This document shows positions 1 through 8,258 of a stretch of DNA of 64,000 nucleotides, one piece after another. The notes beneath the pieces are model-generated. The model was given only the letters and a program-made list of their open reading frames with translations, was not told the DNA's origin and ran no database searches. Made by a program: the position numbers and the translations under genes. The DNA is from Nostocales cyanobacterium LEGE 11386 (GTDB taxonomy: Bacteria > Cyanobacteriota > Cyanobacteriia > Cyanobacteriales > Nostocaceae), in assembly GCA_015207155.1 (NCBI GenBank), contig JADEXK010000011.1, forward strand, positions 37,138-101,137. Direction: 5' to 3'. Position 1 is the stretch's first letter. Each line of letters begins with the position of its first letter.

Positions 1-2
1 AC

Positions 3-107
3 AATTTTTCATTATCTGACCCTACCAATTATCTAATTGTCAAAATCAGTATATTAATTTTGGTACTGCTAGTATTGTTGGTAGTTTCTGCTGCACCAGC
101 TGTTTAA
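3..107 (+). CDS. C-terminal end of a membrane protein (partial, cut by window edge)
   Basis: The frame is open from the window edge to a TAA at 105-107 and encodes about 34 residues. The last 20 or so are strongly hydrophobic (runs of L, V and I, ending SAAPAV), as expected of a C-terminal transmembrane helix. Nothing upstream is visible, so the family cannot be named, and such a short open stretch could be chance. Confidence 0.35.
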   Translation, partial: NFSLSDPTNYLIVKISILILVLLVLLVVSAAPAV

Positions 108-171
108 AAATTAGCCAATTATTTCCCCTATCCCAATAATGCCAACCTCCCCAATATTTGGAGGTGAAATG

Positions 172-753
172 ATGCACATTAGAGGCAATATTTTGCAGTG
201 GGGTGGAGTGTTTACGGCCTTATTAGTAGGTTCCCTAATTTCTGACAACCAAGTTAAAGGTCAACAAATTCTAGTTTTTCCCCATCAAAACTTTTGGCTA
301 GCAGCCCAGTCAGTAAACATTGCTGATTTAGCAGATGGTAACTACCAGTTTTGTAGTCAACCTGACCCTCAAGACTGGCGAGATGGGGCAGGAGTTTGTT
401 TAAATTTTCAGAAAGCTGGGAATCGCGTTGATGGATATTACGGCTATCCTCACTCAGATAACTTTATTTGTATTCAGGGGACAGTAGATAAAAATCAGAT
501 TGCTGGTGAAGCTCTAGAGATATTATGGGGTGGTAATCAGCAGCACAAAATACCTCAATCTGCATTTAAGTGGGATTCAGAAGGACGCTTAACACTCAGT
601 CAAGGAAATATCATGCATAGCGCCAATAATGACGAGGATGCTGTTAAGAAAATTTTATACCGACAGGCTTCATTGAGTATTGAGGGATTTTATCAATATA
701 ATCGTCCTCGCATGACACCTCCTTCTCAACTGTGTGAATGGAATTTAAAGTAA
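172..753 (+). CDS. Exported hypothetical protein
   Basis: I do not recognise a family. The N-terminus has a hydrophobic stretch (VFTALLVGSLI) after a short basic start, consistent with a signal peptide. The rest is a soluble domain rich in aromatic residues with four cysteines (in the FCSQ, GVCLNF, FICIQG and QLCEW contexts), which suggests a small secreted or periplasmic fold. The start at 172 is preferred because GGAGG at 160-164 sits 7 bases upstream. An ATG at 169 and one at 139 are alternatives. The gene is followed closely by a convergent small ORF. Coding is credible by length and composition; function is unknown. Confidence 0.7.
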   Translation: MHIRGNILQWGGVFTALLVGSLISDNQVKGQQILVFPHQNFWLAAQSVNIADLADGNYQFCSQPDPQDWRDGAGVCLNFQKAGNRVDGYYGYPHSDNFICIQGTVDKNQIAGEALEILWGGNQQHKIPQSAFKWDSEGRLTLSQGNIMHSANNDEDAVKKILYRQASLSIEGFYQYNRPRMTPPSQLCEWNLK

Positions 754-757
754 CAAA

Positions 758-940
758 TTAACTTGCGTGATCCCAGTCACTGAGTAATTCATGCTGTTGT
801 TTTGTCTGGTTGGGAGTGCGGAGTGGGACTTTTGGCGTACCAATATCCATGCGAGGAAACGCCTGTTTTTTCTTGGTGGATTTTTTTGCTTGTGTCTGGG
901 AATTAATCTGTGTGGTTGTCATGGGTAGTAAATTTGCCAT
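758..940 (-). CDS. Small basic hypothetical protein
   Basis: This 60-residue ORF converges on the upstream exported protein gene with 4 bases between the stops. It is lysine- and glutamine-rich (KKSTKKKQ) and ends SDWDHAS, with no recognisable domain. A second in-frame ATG at residue 7 is an equally good start. The composition is not that of a typical antisense shadow, but there is no independent support. Confidence 0.4.
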   Translation of the reverse strand: MANLLPMTTTQINSQTQAKKSTKKKQAFPRMDIGTPKVPLRTPNQTKQQHELLSDWDHAS

Positions 941-1042
941 TCAAACTTGTGAGCACTAATTTATAACATCAATTTCCCAATGGCAAATTTCTGAAGGAGG
1001 ATATTTATTGATCGAAATTTATCACTTCTGTACTGAGTGACA

Positions 1043-1519
1043 TCAATCAGTCTGACCGCAGTATTTATTCAGATCATCAACTAATGCATCTGATTTTTTG
1101 CCAGCAGTTTTAGCGGCTGATGTCAGTGCTGTATCGATTTCTGTTCTAGCTGTTTGTAGTTTTTCCCTACCTGCTGGTGATGCTTCTGCATTTTTAGCTG
1201 TACCCAAAGCTTTAGCCGCCTTAGCGATCGCTTGACTGAGATTCTCAAACACGCTTGTAAAACTGCTTTGAAATTCTTGCAAATTAGGATCTGACAAGTT
1301 CAGTTCTTCTAGGGATCTAGTAATGGCTACCAAATCTTTAGATAGTTGCAAACTTGTTACCACCTGCTGTCCTTTATTTTGGTCAATTAGAGCGTTTCCT
1401 TCATTCACTACCTGAATCAGTCGCTGACATTGAGAGACTTGATCCTCGCAACTACTACCGAGTAAAGCAATACTCAGACTAACAGGAGCAATAACAATAT
1501 ATTTACGCCACACAGACAT
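1043..1519 (-). CDS. Putative lipoprotein, hypothetical
   Basis: A 158-residue protein with a short N-terminal hydrophobic segment (VIAPVSLSIALLGSSC) that resembles a lipoprotein signal, with Cys24 as a possible lipidation site. The lipobox is imperfect, with GSSC where L-A/S-G/A-C is usual. The remainder is predicted to be mostly helical, with alternating charged and small residues and an alanine-rich middle, and ends with a second Cys near the C-terminus (KYCGQTD). It probably sits in the periplasm or on the plasma membrane. No known family is recognised. Confidence 0.65.
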   Translation of the reverse strand: MSVWRKYIVIAPVSLSIALLGSSCEDQVSQCQRLIQVVNEGNALIDQNKGQQVVTSLQLSKDLVAITRSLEELNLSDPNLQEFQSSFTSVFENLSQAIAKAAKALGTAKNAEASPAGREKLQTARTEIDTALTSAAKTAGKKSDALVDDLNKYCGQTD

Positions 1520-1661
1520 TCATACCCGAAATATAGCAGGGGACAGGGGATAGAGAAAAGGCTTGAAAGTTGGTGTACATAAGGGTTTGCTAATTAGTTT
1601 ACGTCTTCAGCTAAGTGGCGACTGCTATATTAGCAAATAATTCAGTTTTTTAGTAATCACT

Positions 1662-2417
1662 TTACCAATCTACGGGTAAACCCAACTGGTCTAAAGTATC
1701 TTTCTCTTGTAAAAGTGGTTGAATATCCCTGTCTACTTGAATGCGACCACCAGATAGTACTAAAGCACGTTGAGTAACTTTCCCCAACCAATGTAATTCA
1801 TGAGAGGCAATTAACATTACTTGCACTGGTAACTTTAACAATACTTGCGCCAAATGCCTCCGCCATGCCGGATCAAGACCGTTAGTCGGTTCATCTAAAA
1901 TCAAAATTGTCGGCTCTAGGGCTAAAATTGCCGCTAAAGCAGCAAGTCGTCTTTGTCCTCCAGATAGTTCGTGGGCGGAACGATTAGCGTAGGCTTCTAG
2001 ACCAAAATCCGCTAACAACTGCCTGGCCCGATCAATAGCCACGGCTGGTGGTACACCGTAATTACGCGGCCCAAAGGTAATATCTTCCAGGATGGTAGGC
2101 ATAAATAGTTGGTCGTTGGCATCTTGAAAAGCAAAACCGATGTAACGGCGCACTTGGGGAAGAGTTTTTGGTGCTAAGGGAATGCCATTAATGAAAATTT
2201 TGCCTGATCGCGGTTGTTTTAAGCCAATTAAATTTTCTAATAAGGTGCTTTTACCAGAACCAGTTGCGCCCATCAACGCCACGCGATCGCCTGCATTCAA
2301 AGTAAATGAAAGTTTTTGCAATACTGGTTCCTGATTAGTATAGGCATACACCAGATTTTGTACTTCAACTACCGGGTTACCTGGGGAAATTTGGGGATCA
2401 AAAGTCAAAAATTTCAA
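1662..2417 (-). CDS. cbiO: Cobalt/nickel ECF transporter ATP-binding subunit (CbiO/NikO family)
   Basis: ATPase (A) component of an energy-coupling-factor importer that powers uptake of a transition-metal ion, Co2+ or Ni2+ by family. The sequence shows Walker A GATGSGKST, the Q-loop region FAFQDAND, the ABC signature LSGGQRR and Walker B LILDEPTNGLD followed by the switch histidine (ASHELHW). The length of 251 residues is normal. It is the last gene of a minus-strand operon, starting 10 bases after the stop of the CbiQ gene, which itself follows the fused CbiMN gene. A second complete set lies 4 kb away, so the two systems may differ in metal. The metal cannot be read from the sequence. Confidence 0.92.
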   Translation of the reverse strand: MKFLTFDPQISPGNPVVEVQNLVYAYTNQEPVLQKLSFTLNAGDRVALMGATGSGKSTLLENLIGLKQPRSGKIFINGIPLAPKTLPQVRRYIGFAFQDANDQLFMPTILEDITFGPRNYGVPPAVAIDRARQLLADFGLEAYANRSAHELSGGQRRLAALAAILALEPTILILDEPTNGLDPAWRRHLAQVLLKLPVQVMLIASHELHWLGKVTQRALVLSGGRIQVDRDIQPLLQEKDTLDQLGLPVDW

Positions 2418-2427
2418 GATACCTGCA

Positions 2428-3081
2428 CTAAATTCTGTAAGAAGTTATGGTCAAACAAGCAGCGATCGCCCAAGCTACTAATAAGGCAAAACGCTCTTTT
2501 GGTCTGAATGGCGAATCTACAGGTAATTGCCCGTTGTAACCCCGAATTATCATGGCTGCATAAACTCGCTCTGCCCTGTCTAGAGTGCGGAGATACAAGG
2601 CTCCAATCATAGCAGCACTAGTGTAGCGCAACCATCCCACCGTACCATTTAAACCTCGTAATTGAGCGCTGCGCTGCATTCGTGTTACTTCTGCTAACAA
2701 AATTTCTAGGTATTGTCCAGCCAATAGTAAATTTACTTTGATGGGTACGGGTACAGGCAAGCTTTTGAGGGCAATACCGAAACTATGCGGCGGTAAAGTT
2801 AACAAAAAACTGTTCATAGTGATTAAACAAACAAGAGAACGCACCAACAAAAAACTAGCTCGCTCCCATCCCAAGGGTAATGCCATGAATGAGAGGAAAA
2901 TTAATTCTGTACCCAGTAGTCCTCCCAACTGGAGAATTGGTACGCGCAAGACTCCTGCCCAAAAAAGAGCGATCGCCCCATATACAGCCAGCCAAGGCCA
3001 GGCATCTTGTTTTAGTAAAGCTGCCCCTACCACAATTACTAAAGACAGCTGCAAACGTAACGGCAAGGCAATTTTAAGCAT
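2428..3081 (-). CDS. cbiQ: Cobalt/nickel ECF transporter transmembrane subunit (CbiQ/NikQ family)
   Basis: T component that couples the ATPase to the metal-binding S component in the inner membrane. This 217-residue protein has several hydrophobic segments and the family's cytoplasmic coupling region with AQLRGLNG and a later MIIRGYNG. These correspond to the paired A-R-G type motifs that dock on the ATPases. The start overlaps the stop of the upstream CbiMN gene by 8 bases (3074-3081), showing translational coupling. It is shorter than the CbiQ at 7.2-8.0 kb (265 residues) and has diverged from it. Confidence 0.9.
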   Translation of the reverse strand: MLKIALPLRLQLSLVIVVGAALLKQDAWPWLAVYGAIALFWAGVLRVPILQLGGLLGTELIFLSFMALPLGWERASFLLVRSLVCLITMNSFLLTLPPHSFGIALKSLPVPVPIKVNLLLAGQYLEILLAEVTRMQRSAQLRGLNGTVGWLRYTSAAMIGALYLRTLDRAERVYAAMIIRGYNGQLPVDSPFRPKERFALLVAWAIAACLTITSYRI

Positions 3082-3997
3082 TTTTTGGTTTCATGACTTT
3101 GGCAATTCCAAAGGCCACAGCAAAGCAAACCGCCGATCCCACTAATCCGGCAATACTCGTGCCAATTTGCTCTAAACCTTCGATCCCATAGTCAGCTAAA
3201 GGCGTTGGCACTTCTATTCGCACTTGCTCGGCTAAATCTATAAAACCTACATCTTCGGCAACTCTTTCCAAACCATCAGGCCACCCTGACGCCGCCAAAG
3301 AGAACACACCGGCAACTAATAAAATACTGACAACAGGCACTAACCATCCTTGAAATTGCTGCTGCTCCCCTGGTAGCAAATCTGGTCTGGCTGTAGCCAA
3401 GTAAGCTAGCACACCTCCAGTAATCAATCCTTCGCCAACGCCAATCAGAATATGTACTCCAGTCATAGCTGGTAAAACTATGGCTGCGGATGCAGTTCCA
3501 GAAAGAACTAACTCAATGGCACAGGCTACAGATGCCACAACTACGCTGACACCAGCAGCAATGCCAGCTGCCAGAGGTAAACGCCCTTGAGATCCGCCAA
3601 ATAGCCGTTGTAAGGTTTGGGTTAACACCCAGCCCACCCAAACAGCAATTACTCCCGCATTCAAAATATTCGCGCCCAAGGCTGTGATCCCACCATCGGC
3701 AAATAGCACAGCTTGAATAATGAAAACTGTGGCAATACATAGCATTCCTGCCCAGGGACTGCCCAAAACGATCGCCGCTAAGGTTCCCCCCAATAAGTGA
3801 CCACTAGTACCACCTGCTACCGGAAAATTGACCATCTGGGCAGCAAAAATAAAAGCAGTGGTTAAACCGAGTATGGGGGCACGACGGATACCAAAGGCTT
3901 CCTGCGATCGCCCACAGGCAATTACAAGTGCGATCGCACTTGCTAAACCAGTCACTCCAGCCACGGGAGCAGAAATAAATCCATCAGGAATATGCAT
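3074..3997 (-). CDS. ECF metal transporter S component, CbiM fused to a PDGLE (CbiN/NikN-like) domain
   Basis: The substrate-binding membrane component. The protein begins MHIPDGFIS, the N-terminal Met-His motif that binds the metal ion in CbiM/NikM proteins, and has a family core of several transmembrane helices to about residue 215. The last 90 residues form a separate unit: a membrane helix, the PDGLE motif (PDGLERVAEDVGF), a periplasmic loop and a final helix. This matches PDGLE-domain proteins that stand in for CbiN. The fusion makes this a three-gene operon (MN-Q-O), unlike the four-gene set downstream. It could be a nickel rather than a cobalt transporter; the sequence does not decide. 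Confidence 0.9.
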   Translation of the reverse strand: MHIPDGFISAPVAGVTGLASAIALVIACGRSQEAFGIRRAPILGLTTAFIFAAQMVNFPVAGGTSGHLLGGTLAAIVLGSPWAGMLCIATVFIIQAVLFADGGITALGANILNAGVIAVWVGWVLTQTLQRLFGGSQGRLPLAAGIAAGVSVVVASVACAIELVLSGTASAAIVLPAMTGVHILIGVGEGLITGGVLAYLATARPDLLPGEQQQFQGWLVPVVSILLVAGVFSLAASGWPDGLERVAEDVGFIDLAEQVRIEVPTPLADYGIEGLEQIGTSIAGLVGSAVCFAVAFGIAKVMKPKNA

Positions 3998-4015
3998 AAT
4001 GTGTCCTGTATTGAA

Positions 4016-4031
4016 TGTGTAGATTCACACA
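4016..4031. promoter_or_regulatory. Small inverted repeat upstream of cbiMN
   Basis: TGTGT and ACACA arms separated by 6 bases lie about 20 bases upstream of the cbiMN start codon. Adjacent AT-rich bases are roughly symmetrical. The position suits an operator for a metal regulator or part of the leader. The arms are short and no known binding consensus is matched, so this is a candidate only. I saw no cobalamin-riboswitch core (GCCACTG type) in the 420-bp gap from 3998 to 4418. The rest of that gap is AT-rich without other recognisable signals. Confidence 0.25.
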
Positions 4032-4418
4032 ATTTAAACAATGTAATTACGGCATTAAATTAATAGAAAACAGAATTTCTGTCTCTTTTTCAATGCCCTA
4101 TTGGGGGATTTTATAGTGTTAACCAGGGAAAGTGAGCAATAAAATCTACGTCAAATAATATACTTATTTGTTAATTTATTAAGTTTTATTCCAGATTCAG
4201 GAAAACCCACACTCTAGCGCTTTGTGATCAGCGTCAGCAAGATTTTACTAGTGAAATTAGCTGTTTAGCTTTGGCAGAATCAGATTCTTCAGGTATTATA
4301 GGTAACTTATATAATATCTGCAATTCAACAGGGCTAATGCCTACTTTGCTGTAGATATGATCAGCCAGAAAACAGATGATATTTCCCCTGGCAAATAGTA
4401 GTTAATGTTTAGAGAACA

Positions 4419-5357
4419 ATGAGTATATTTGAAGCGATTCTATTAGGAATCATTCAAGGAATTTTCATGTTTTTTCCTGTTAGTTCAACCAGTCATTTAG
4501 TGTTAACCCAGCACTGGTTGATTCAGCGCGGGTCAAGTTTGCCGGCTCCAGAAAGTACAGAGATGATTTTTTTTGATCTGATTGTCCATGTGGGTACGCT
4601 AGTTTCCATTGTTGTTGTCTTTCGTCGTAGTCTCAGCCGTCTACTGACAAGAATCTGGTTAGATTTTTGGGAACTCATCACTGAACTTGGTTCATCTCGT
4701 AGTGACCCCATCAAACTACGGCTAACAGCACAACGGACTCGCTCTTTGATATTTCCTAGTGGAGAGCGCAAAGGCGACCTGCTTTACTTGCGTCTTGCTG
4801 TGTTGGGTATGCTTTCTGTAGTAGTGACAGGGTTAGTAGGATTGCCTTTTAGGTCTATCATTAAAGAAATTTTCTTTGCTTATCCTATCGCTATTTGTTT
4901 CACCTTAGGTATCACAGGAATTTTACTGTGGTGGACAGATAAAAAAATCCGGCAGACACGGGGATTACGAGACTTAAACCCCTGGGTAGCTAGTTTCATT
5001 GGTTTAGGACAAGCATTAGCACTAATTCCTGGCTTAAGTCGCAGTGGGATGACGATTTCGTTTTCACTGTTCACTGGACTCAGACGACAATGGGCCGCTG
5101 AGTACAGCTTTTTTATTGCATTTCCGACCATTATTGGTGGAACTTTATTACAAGCACTTGAATTGCTCAAAGCTGAAACACTCAATGTAGGAATTATGCC
5201 TTTGACAGTCGGTTTTGTAGTATCGGCGATCGTGGGGATCGGGGCATTGCAATTAGTCCTAAAATTATTGTATCGTGCCCGTTTTCGCTATTTTTCTTAC
5301 TATCTTTGGGTACTCGCTGTCATCGTTGCTTGGGGAACCTACCAAGGAGTGCTGTAA
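4419..5357 (+). CDS. UppP/BacA-family membrane protein lacking the usual catalytic glutamates
   Basis: The protein has the undecaprenyl-diphosphatase (UppP) fold pattern. An N-terminal helix-loop ends in FPVSSTSHL, a later loop reads PGLSRSG, and hydrophobic helices alternate over 312 residues. Active UppP enzymes have E-G-x-T-E-F-L-P at the first motif (E17 and E21 in E. coli); here those positions are Q13 and M17. The usual GHL has become SHL, while His26 and the arginine of SRSG remain. An arginine-rich cytoplasmic insert lies at residues 70-120. Recycling of the cell-wall lipid carrier is therefore doubtful, and it may be a divergent paralogue with another role. It is convergent with the MgtE-like gene; the stops abut. 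Confidence 0.8.
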   Translation: MSIFEAILLGIIQGIFMFFPVSSTSHLVLTQHWLIQRGSSLPAPESTEMIFFDLIVHVGTLVSIVVVFRRSLSRLLTRIWLDFWELITELGSSRSDPIKLRLTAQRTRSLIFPSGERKGDLLYLRLAVLGMLSVVVTGLVGLPFRSIIKEIFFAYPIAICFTLGITGILLWWTDKKIRQTRGLRDLNPWVASFIGLGQALALIPGLSRSGMTISFSLFTGLRRQWAAEYSFFIAFPTIIGGTLLQALELLKAETLNVGIMPLTVGFVVSAIVGIGALQLVLKLLYRARFRYFSYYLWVLAVIVAWGTYQGVL

Positions 5358-6107
5358 TTAAAGCTGCAAATTTAATAGCAGCCGCGCTACACTCAGATAA
5401 ACTAAGACTCCTAAGATATCCACAACCACAGAGCTTAAGGGAGCAGACATCAAAGCGGGATCAAACCCCAAAAACTTGAATATAAGCGGTAATGATGTAC
5501 CAGAAACAGTAGCCAGTACCGACGAAATCATGAGGCTAAGTCCCACAACAATCGCAACGGCTAGACTTCCCTTGAACAAAAGAGCAATGGCTGTGACTAC
5601 GATACCTAAGAATAGACCAATAAAGATCCCCGCGATCGCTTCTTCAAAAATTTTGCAAAATGCCTGTTTTAGCTCAACAGTCCCTGAACTTAAACCGCGA
5701 ATCACTACAGTAGCTGATTGAGTACTCACATTGCCGGCTGAACCAATCAATAAGGGAATAAAGGCAGTTAGTATGATCATTTGCTGTAACACATCTTCTT
5801 GGGTACGAATGACACCAGTTATGGCTGTGTTAGCTACTAACAGTAAAATTAACCAGGTTGTACGCTTGTGGACTCGATGCCATAAATTTGTTTGAAAATA
5901 GGCAATCTCATCCTCGGCCAATGAGATATTATCTGTACCGTTGCTGTCAAAAAGTTGTGAGCGCTCCTCAGCAGACATTTGGGCAATCATATCAAATACA
6001 GGCTGCTGCTTAAAATCTTCAATCAGCGACTGCTGCGATACTGTATTAACTGATTTGCTGTTTTCAGCAGCAAGCTCTGTAGTAGGAAAGTTTTCATTCA
6101 CAACCAT
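5358..6107 (-). CDS. Short MgtE-like Mg2+/divalent cation channel (membrane domain only)
   Basis: Residues about 80-249 match the MgtE membrane domain: a helix after VHKRTTWL, the conserved pore segment PLLIGSAGNVSTQSA followed by VVIRGL, and a late DPALMSAPLSSVVVDILG motif. Typical MgtE proteins are about 450 residues with a cytosolic N-domain and CBS pair that gate the channel. Here only about 80 unrelated residues precede the pore. The frame is intact and initiates from ATG, so this looks like a genuinely short family member rather than a decayed gene. It lies among metal transport genes; substrate could be Mg2+ or another divalent ion. Confidence 0.85.
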   Translation of the reverse strand: MVVNENFPTTELAAENSKSVNTVSQQSLIEDFKQQPVFDMIAQMSAEERSQLFDSNGTDNISLAEDEIAYFQTNLWHRVHKRTTWLILLLVANTAITGVIRTQEDVLQQMIILTAFIPLLIGSAGNVSTQSATVVIRGLSSGTVELKQAFCKIFEEAIAGIFIGLFLGIVVTAIALLFKGSLAVAIVVGLSLMISSVLATVSGTSLPLIFKFLGFDPALMSAPLSSVVVDILGVLVYLSVARLLLNLQL

Positions 6108-6208
6108 GAATATTAAAAAAAATTAGTTAATTAAGTTTTCCATACATCCTGGTTAGCTTAACAAGCTACATAGTTTGATACTTCATTCTGGAGGTGGATT
6201 TGGCAGGG

Positions 6209-7039
6209 CTAAAAGTAAGGAAAAATTTTTAATATTTTCTGGTGCAATTGTTCCCAAAGTTGCTTTTTTTCGTTTATTTCTTCAGCAAATAGGATTTCAT
6301 ATATTAGTGGTACTCCTAACTGTAATTCATCAAGAATATCTCTTTGGTTAAATACATCCTGGGGATTTCCTTCTAAAATAAGTTGTCCTCTATCCATGAT
6401 AAATACCCAGTCTGCCCAACGATAAACTAAATCTAGGTCATGGGTTGCCATTAATATCGTTGTACCAGATGTATGAATACTTTTTAGGGTTGCCATCAGG
6501 TTACGAGTATGCAACTTATCCAGATATGCTGTTGGTTCATCTAGTAATAGCAGTTTTGGTTTTAATACCATGACATCAGCAATAGAAACTCGTTTTTTTT
6601 GACCCAAACTGAGATGATGTATAGGTCTTTGGGCTAGTTCCGTTAGTCCAAACTCAACTAAGGCTTGTTCAACGCGTTGTTGAATTTCTGCTGGTGGTAA
6701 TCCCAAATTACATAAGCCGTAAGAAATATCTTCTTCAACTGTTGAAGCCACCAATTGTTGCTCTGGATCTTGAAAAATTAGCCCAACTTTTTGACGTAAC
6801 TGCATCAATGATTGTCGGTCATATTTGAGTGGCTGATTTTGCCATTTGATATTTCCTTTTTGGGGTTTATATAAACCATTAGCTAATAAAAATAGTGTAG
6901 TTTTACCGCAACCATTTTGACCTATCAATGCACATTTTTTTTGGGCTGGAATTTTTAGTGTTAAGTTATTTAAGGCTAATTGTTGTGTACCTGGATAGGT
7001 GTATTGTACTTGCTCAAATTCTAGTAATGTTTGCTGCAT
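6209..7039 (-). CDS. cbiO: Cobalt/nickel ECF transporter ATP-binding subunit (second system)
   Basis: A 276-residue ATPase with Walker A GQNGCGKTT, a QDPEQQ Q-loop, signature LSLGQKKR (S-L where S-G is commoner), Walker B LLLLDEPTAYLD and the switch histidine in MATHDLD. About 50 C-terminal residues beyond the ABC core carry ...ELQLGVPLIYEILFAEE, resembling the C-terminal extension of CbiO proteins. It is the last gene of the second cobalt-type operon (M-N-Q-O) and is set 122 bases downstream of cbiQ, so it may have its own ribosome loading or promoter. It powers metal ion import with the neighbouring membrane subunits. Confidence 0.92.
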   Translation of the reverse strand: MQQTLLEFEQVQYTYPGTQQLALNNLTLKIPAQKKCALIGQNGCGKTTLFLLANGLYKPQKGNIKWQNQPLKYDRQSLMQLRQKVGLIFQDPEQQLVASTVEEDISYGLCNLGLPPAEIQQRVEQALVEFGLTELAQRPIHHLSLGQKKRVSIADVMVLKPKLLLLDEPTAYLDKLHTRNLMATLKSIHTSGTTILMATHDLDLVYRWADWVFIMDRGQLILEGNPQDVFNQRDILDELQLGVPLIYEILFAEEINEKKQLWEQLHQKILKIFPYF

Positions 7040-7161
7040 GATTATGCTATTTTTATCAAGGCTTACAGGCTGATTATTTAGGAAATACGCATTTTTAAAT
7101 AACCATCAAGTGTGCCAAGAAAGAATAAAGATAAGTTTTAGGTTATCTTGAAAATTATATG

Positions 7162-7959
7162 CTATGTCAATGAGATTTTTAATTCTAATCCTAGTAAAAT
7201 TAAATATCCAATAATTGCTTCTATGGCATACCGTTTGGAAAGATGATAGCGATGGGGATGCCAAACTTTAAATTCGCCATTAAAGCCCCGTGAGGCTAAA
7301 CTTAAAGAGACTTGACGATAATTTTCTAAGGTGCGCTTGAGTAGTTGTCCAATCAACAGCGATAAACTTTTTATCCCAATTCTAAAAGTGCAGTAGCCAC
7401 CACGAGACTGCTGGGCAATCCAGACTTCGGAAGCTGTGTTTAATAAAACGAAAATAAAACGGTACATTAATAATAAAATATCTGTTAACAGCACTGGAAA
7501 ACCAAAGCGTCTCAAGGTTTGTAAAAGTTCAGTGAATGGGATAGTTAACATGATAAAATATAAGCAAGCAAGTGAAGCGATCGCTCGTGTGAAAATTGTC
7601 CATCCTTGCTCGATTCCCTGATTACTGATGTATATATAATAAGAGCCAATATTCAACCCGATTATGGCATCATTTTCAATAATCTTTAGGTGATCAAGAT
7701 GTATACCATTAATTACTAAAGCGAGTAAACTTGTTAACCAGAAAAAAGTAGCAATATAAACTAGTTTTAAATATATTTTTAGGGGAATCCTGGCATAAAT
7801 GACCGTCCAAGTAGTCATCCAGATGGCAATTAAAATCTGTATTGGCGGATGGACAAAAGCAGTGAGAATTAATAAGGCGATCGCAAATAATAGTTTTTGC
7901 TCTGGCGCTAACCATCGCAACCGATTAGTATAGGCCAGAGCATCTATTTGCAGAGTCAT
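7162..7959 (-). CDS. cbiQ: Cobalt ECF transporter transmembrane subunit CbiQ (second system)
   Basis: T component of the second metal importer, 265 residues, inner membrane. Hydrophobic helices span residues 20-160, followed by the coupling region with QQSRGGYC and LASRGFNGEF, which are the paired A-R-G type motifs. A last hydrophobic helix lies near the C-terminus. It overlaps the end of cbiN by 4 bases (7956-7959), a typical coupled arrangement. Codon use is more AT-rich than in the first system's CbiQ, and the two are clearly distant paralogues. Confidence 0.92.
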   Translation of the reverse strand: MTLQIDALAYTNRLRWLAPEQKLLFAIALLILTAFVHPPIQILIAIWMTTWTVIYARIPLKIYLKLVYIATFFWLTSLLALVINGIHLDHLKIIENDAIIGLNIGSYYIYISNQGIEQGWTIFTRAIASLACLYFIMLTIPFTELLQTLRRFGFPVLLTDILLLMYRFIFVLLNTASEVWIAQQSRGGYCTFRIGIKSLSLLIGQLLKRTLENYRQVSLSLASRGFNGEFKVWHPHRYHLSKRYAIEAIIGYLILLGLELKISLT

Positions 7960-8258
7960 TCCTTATTCCTTTGCTGCCGATCGCGTTCTCTATATAATCC
8001 AATTACATAACCAATTACTCCAGCACCCAAAGCAGCTTGTGAAGTGAATAATAAGCTTTCTACTTCACCGCTAGGTGGTTCAAAAACAGGTTTAAACCAA
8101 GGTTCATATTCAGGCTGTACTTCCCCAATTGCTGCTTCAGCTTGTCCATCTGCACCAGCAAATTCTGCATCTCGAATAAATATTAAGGGTGCAACTGCTA
8201 AACTAATCACGGCTAATATCAATAGCCAGTTACTCAATCCTGGTTTAGACTGATTCAT
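7956..8258 (-). CDS. cbiN: Cobalt transport protein CbiN
   Basis: A 100-residue auxiliary subunit that helps load metal onto CbiM. It shows the full family pattern: an N-terminal membrane helix, the periplasmic segment FAGADGQAE, then [21 protein letters not shown], and a second helix rich in small residues ([15 protein letters not shown]). Presence of a separate CbiN marks this as a classical CbiMNQO-type system and suggests cobalt as substrate by family knowledge. It overlaps cbiM by 14 bases and cbiQ by 4 bases. Confidence 0.95.
   Translation of the reverse strand: MNQSKPGLSNWLLILAVISLAVAPLIFIRDAEFAGADGQAEAAIGEVQPEYEPWFKPVFEPPSGEVESLLFTSQAALGAGVIGYVIGLYRERDRQQRNKE

Noticed and set aside
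3998..4418. Cobalamin riboswitch upstream of cbiMN
   Set aside because: No conserved B12-box or GCCACTG-type core on the minus strand; only a short inverted repeat was found.
5358..6107. Truncated mgtE pseudogene
   Set aside because: The reading frame is intact, starts with ATG and keeps all pore motifs, so a short functional protein is more likely.
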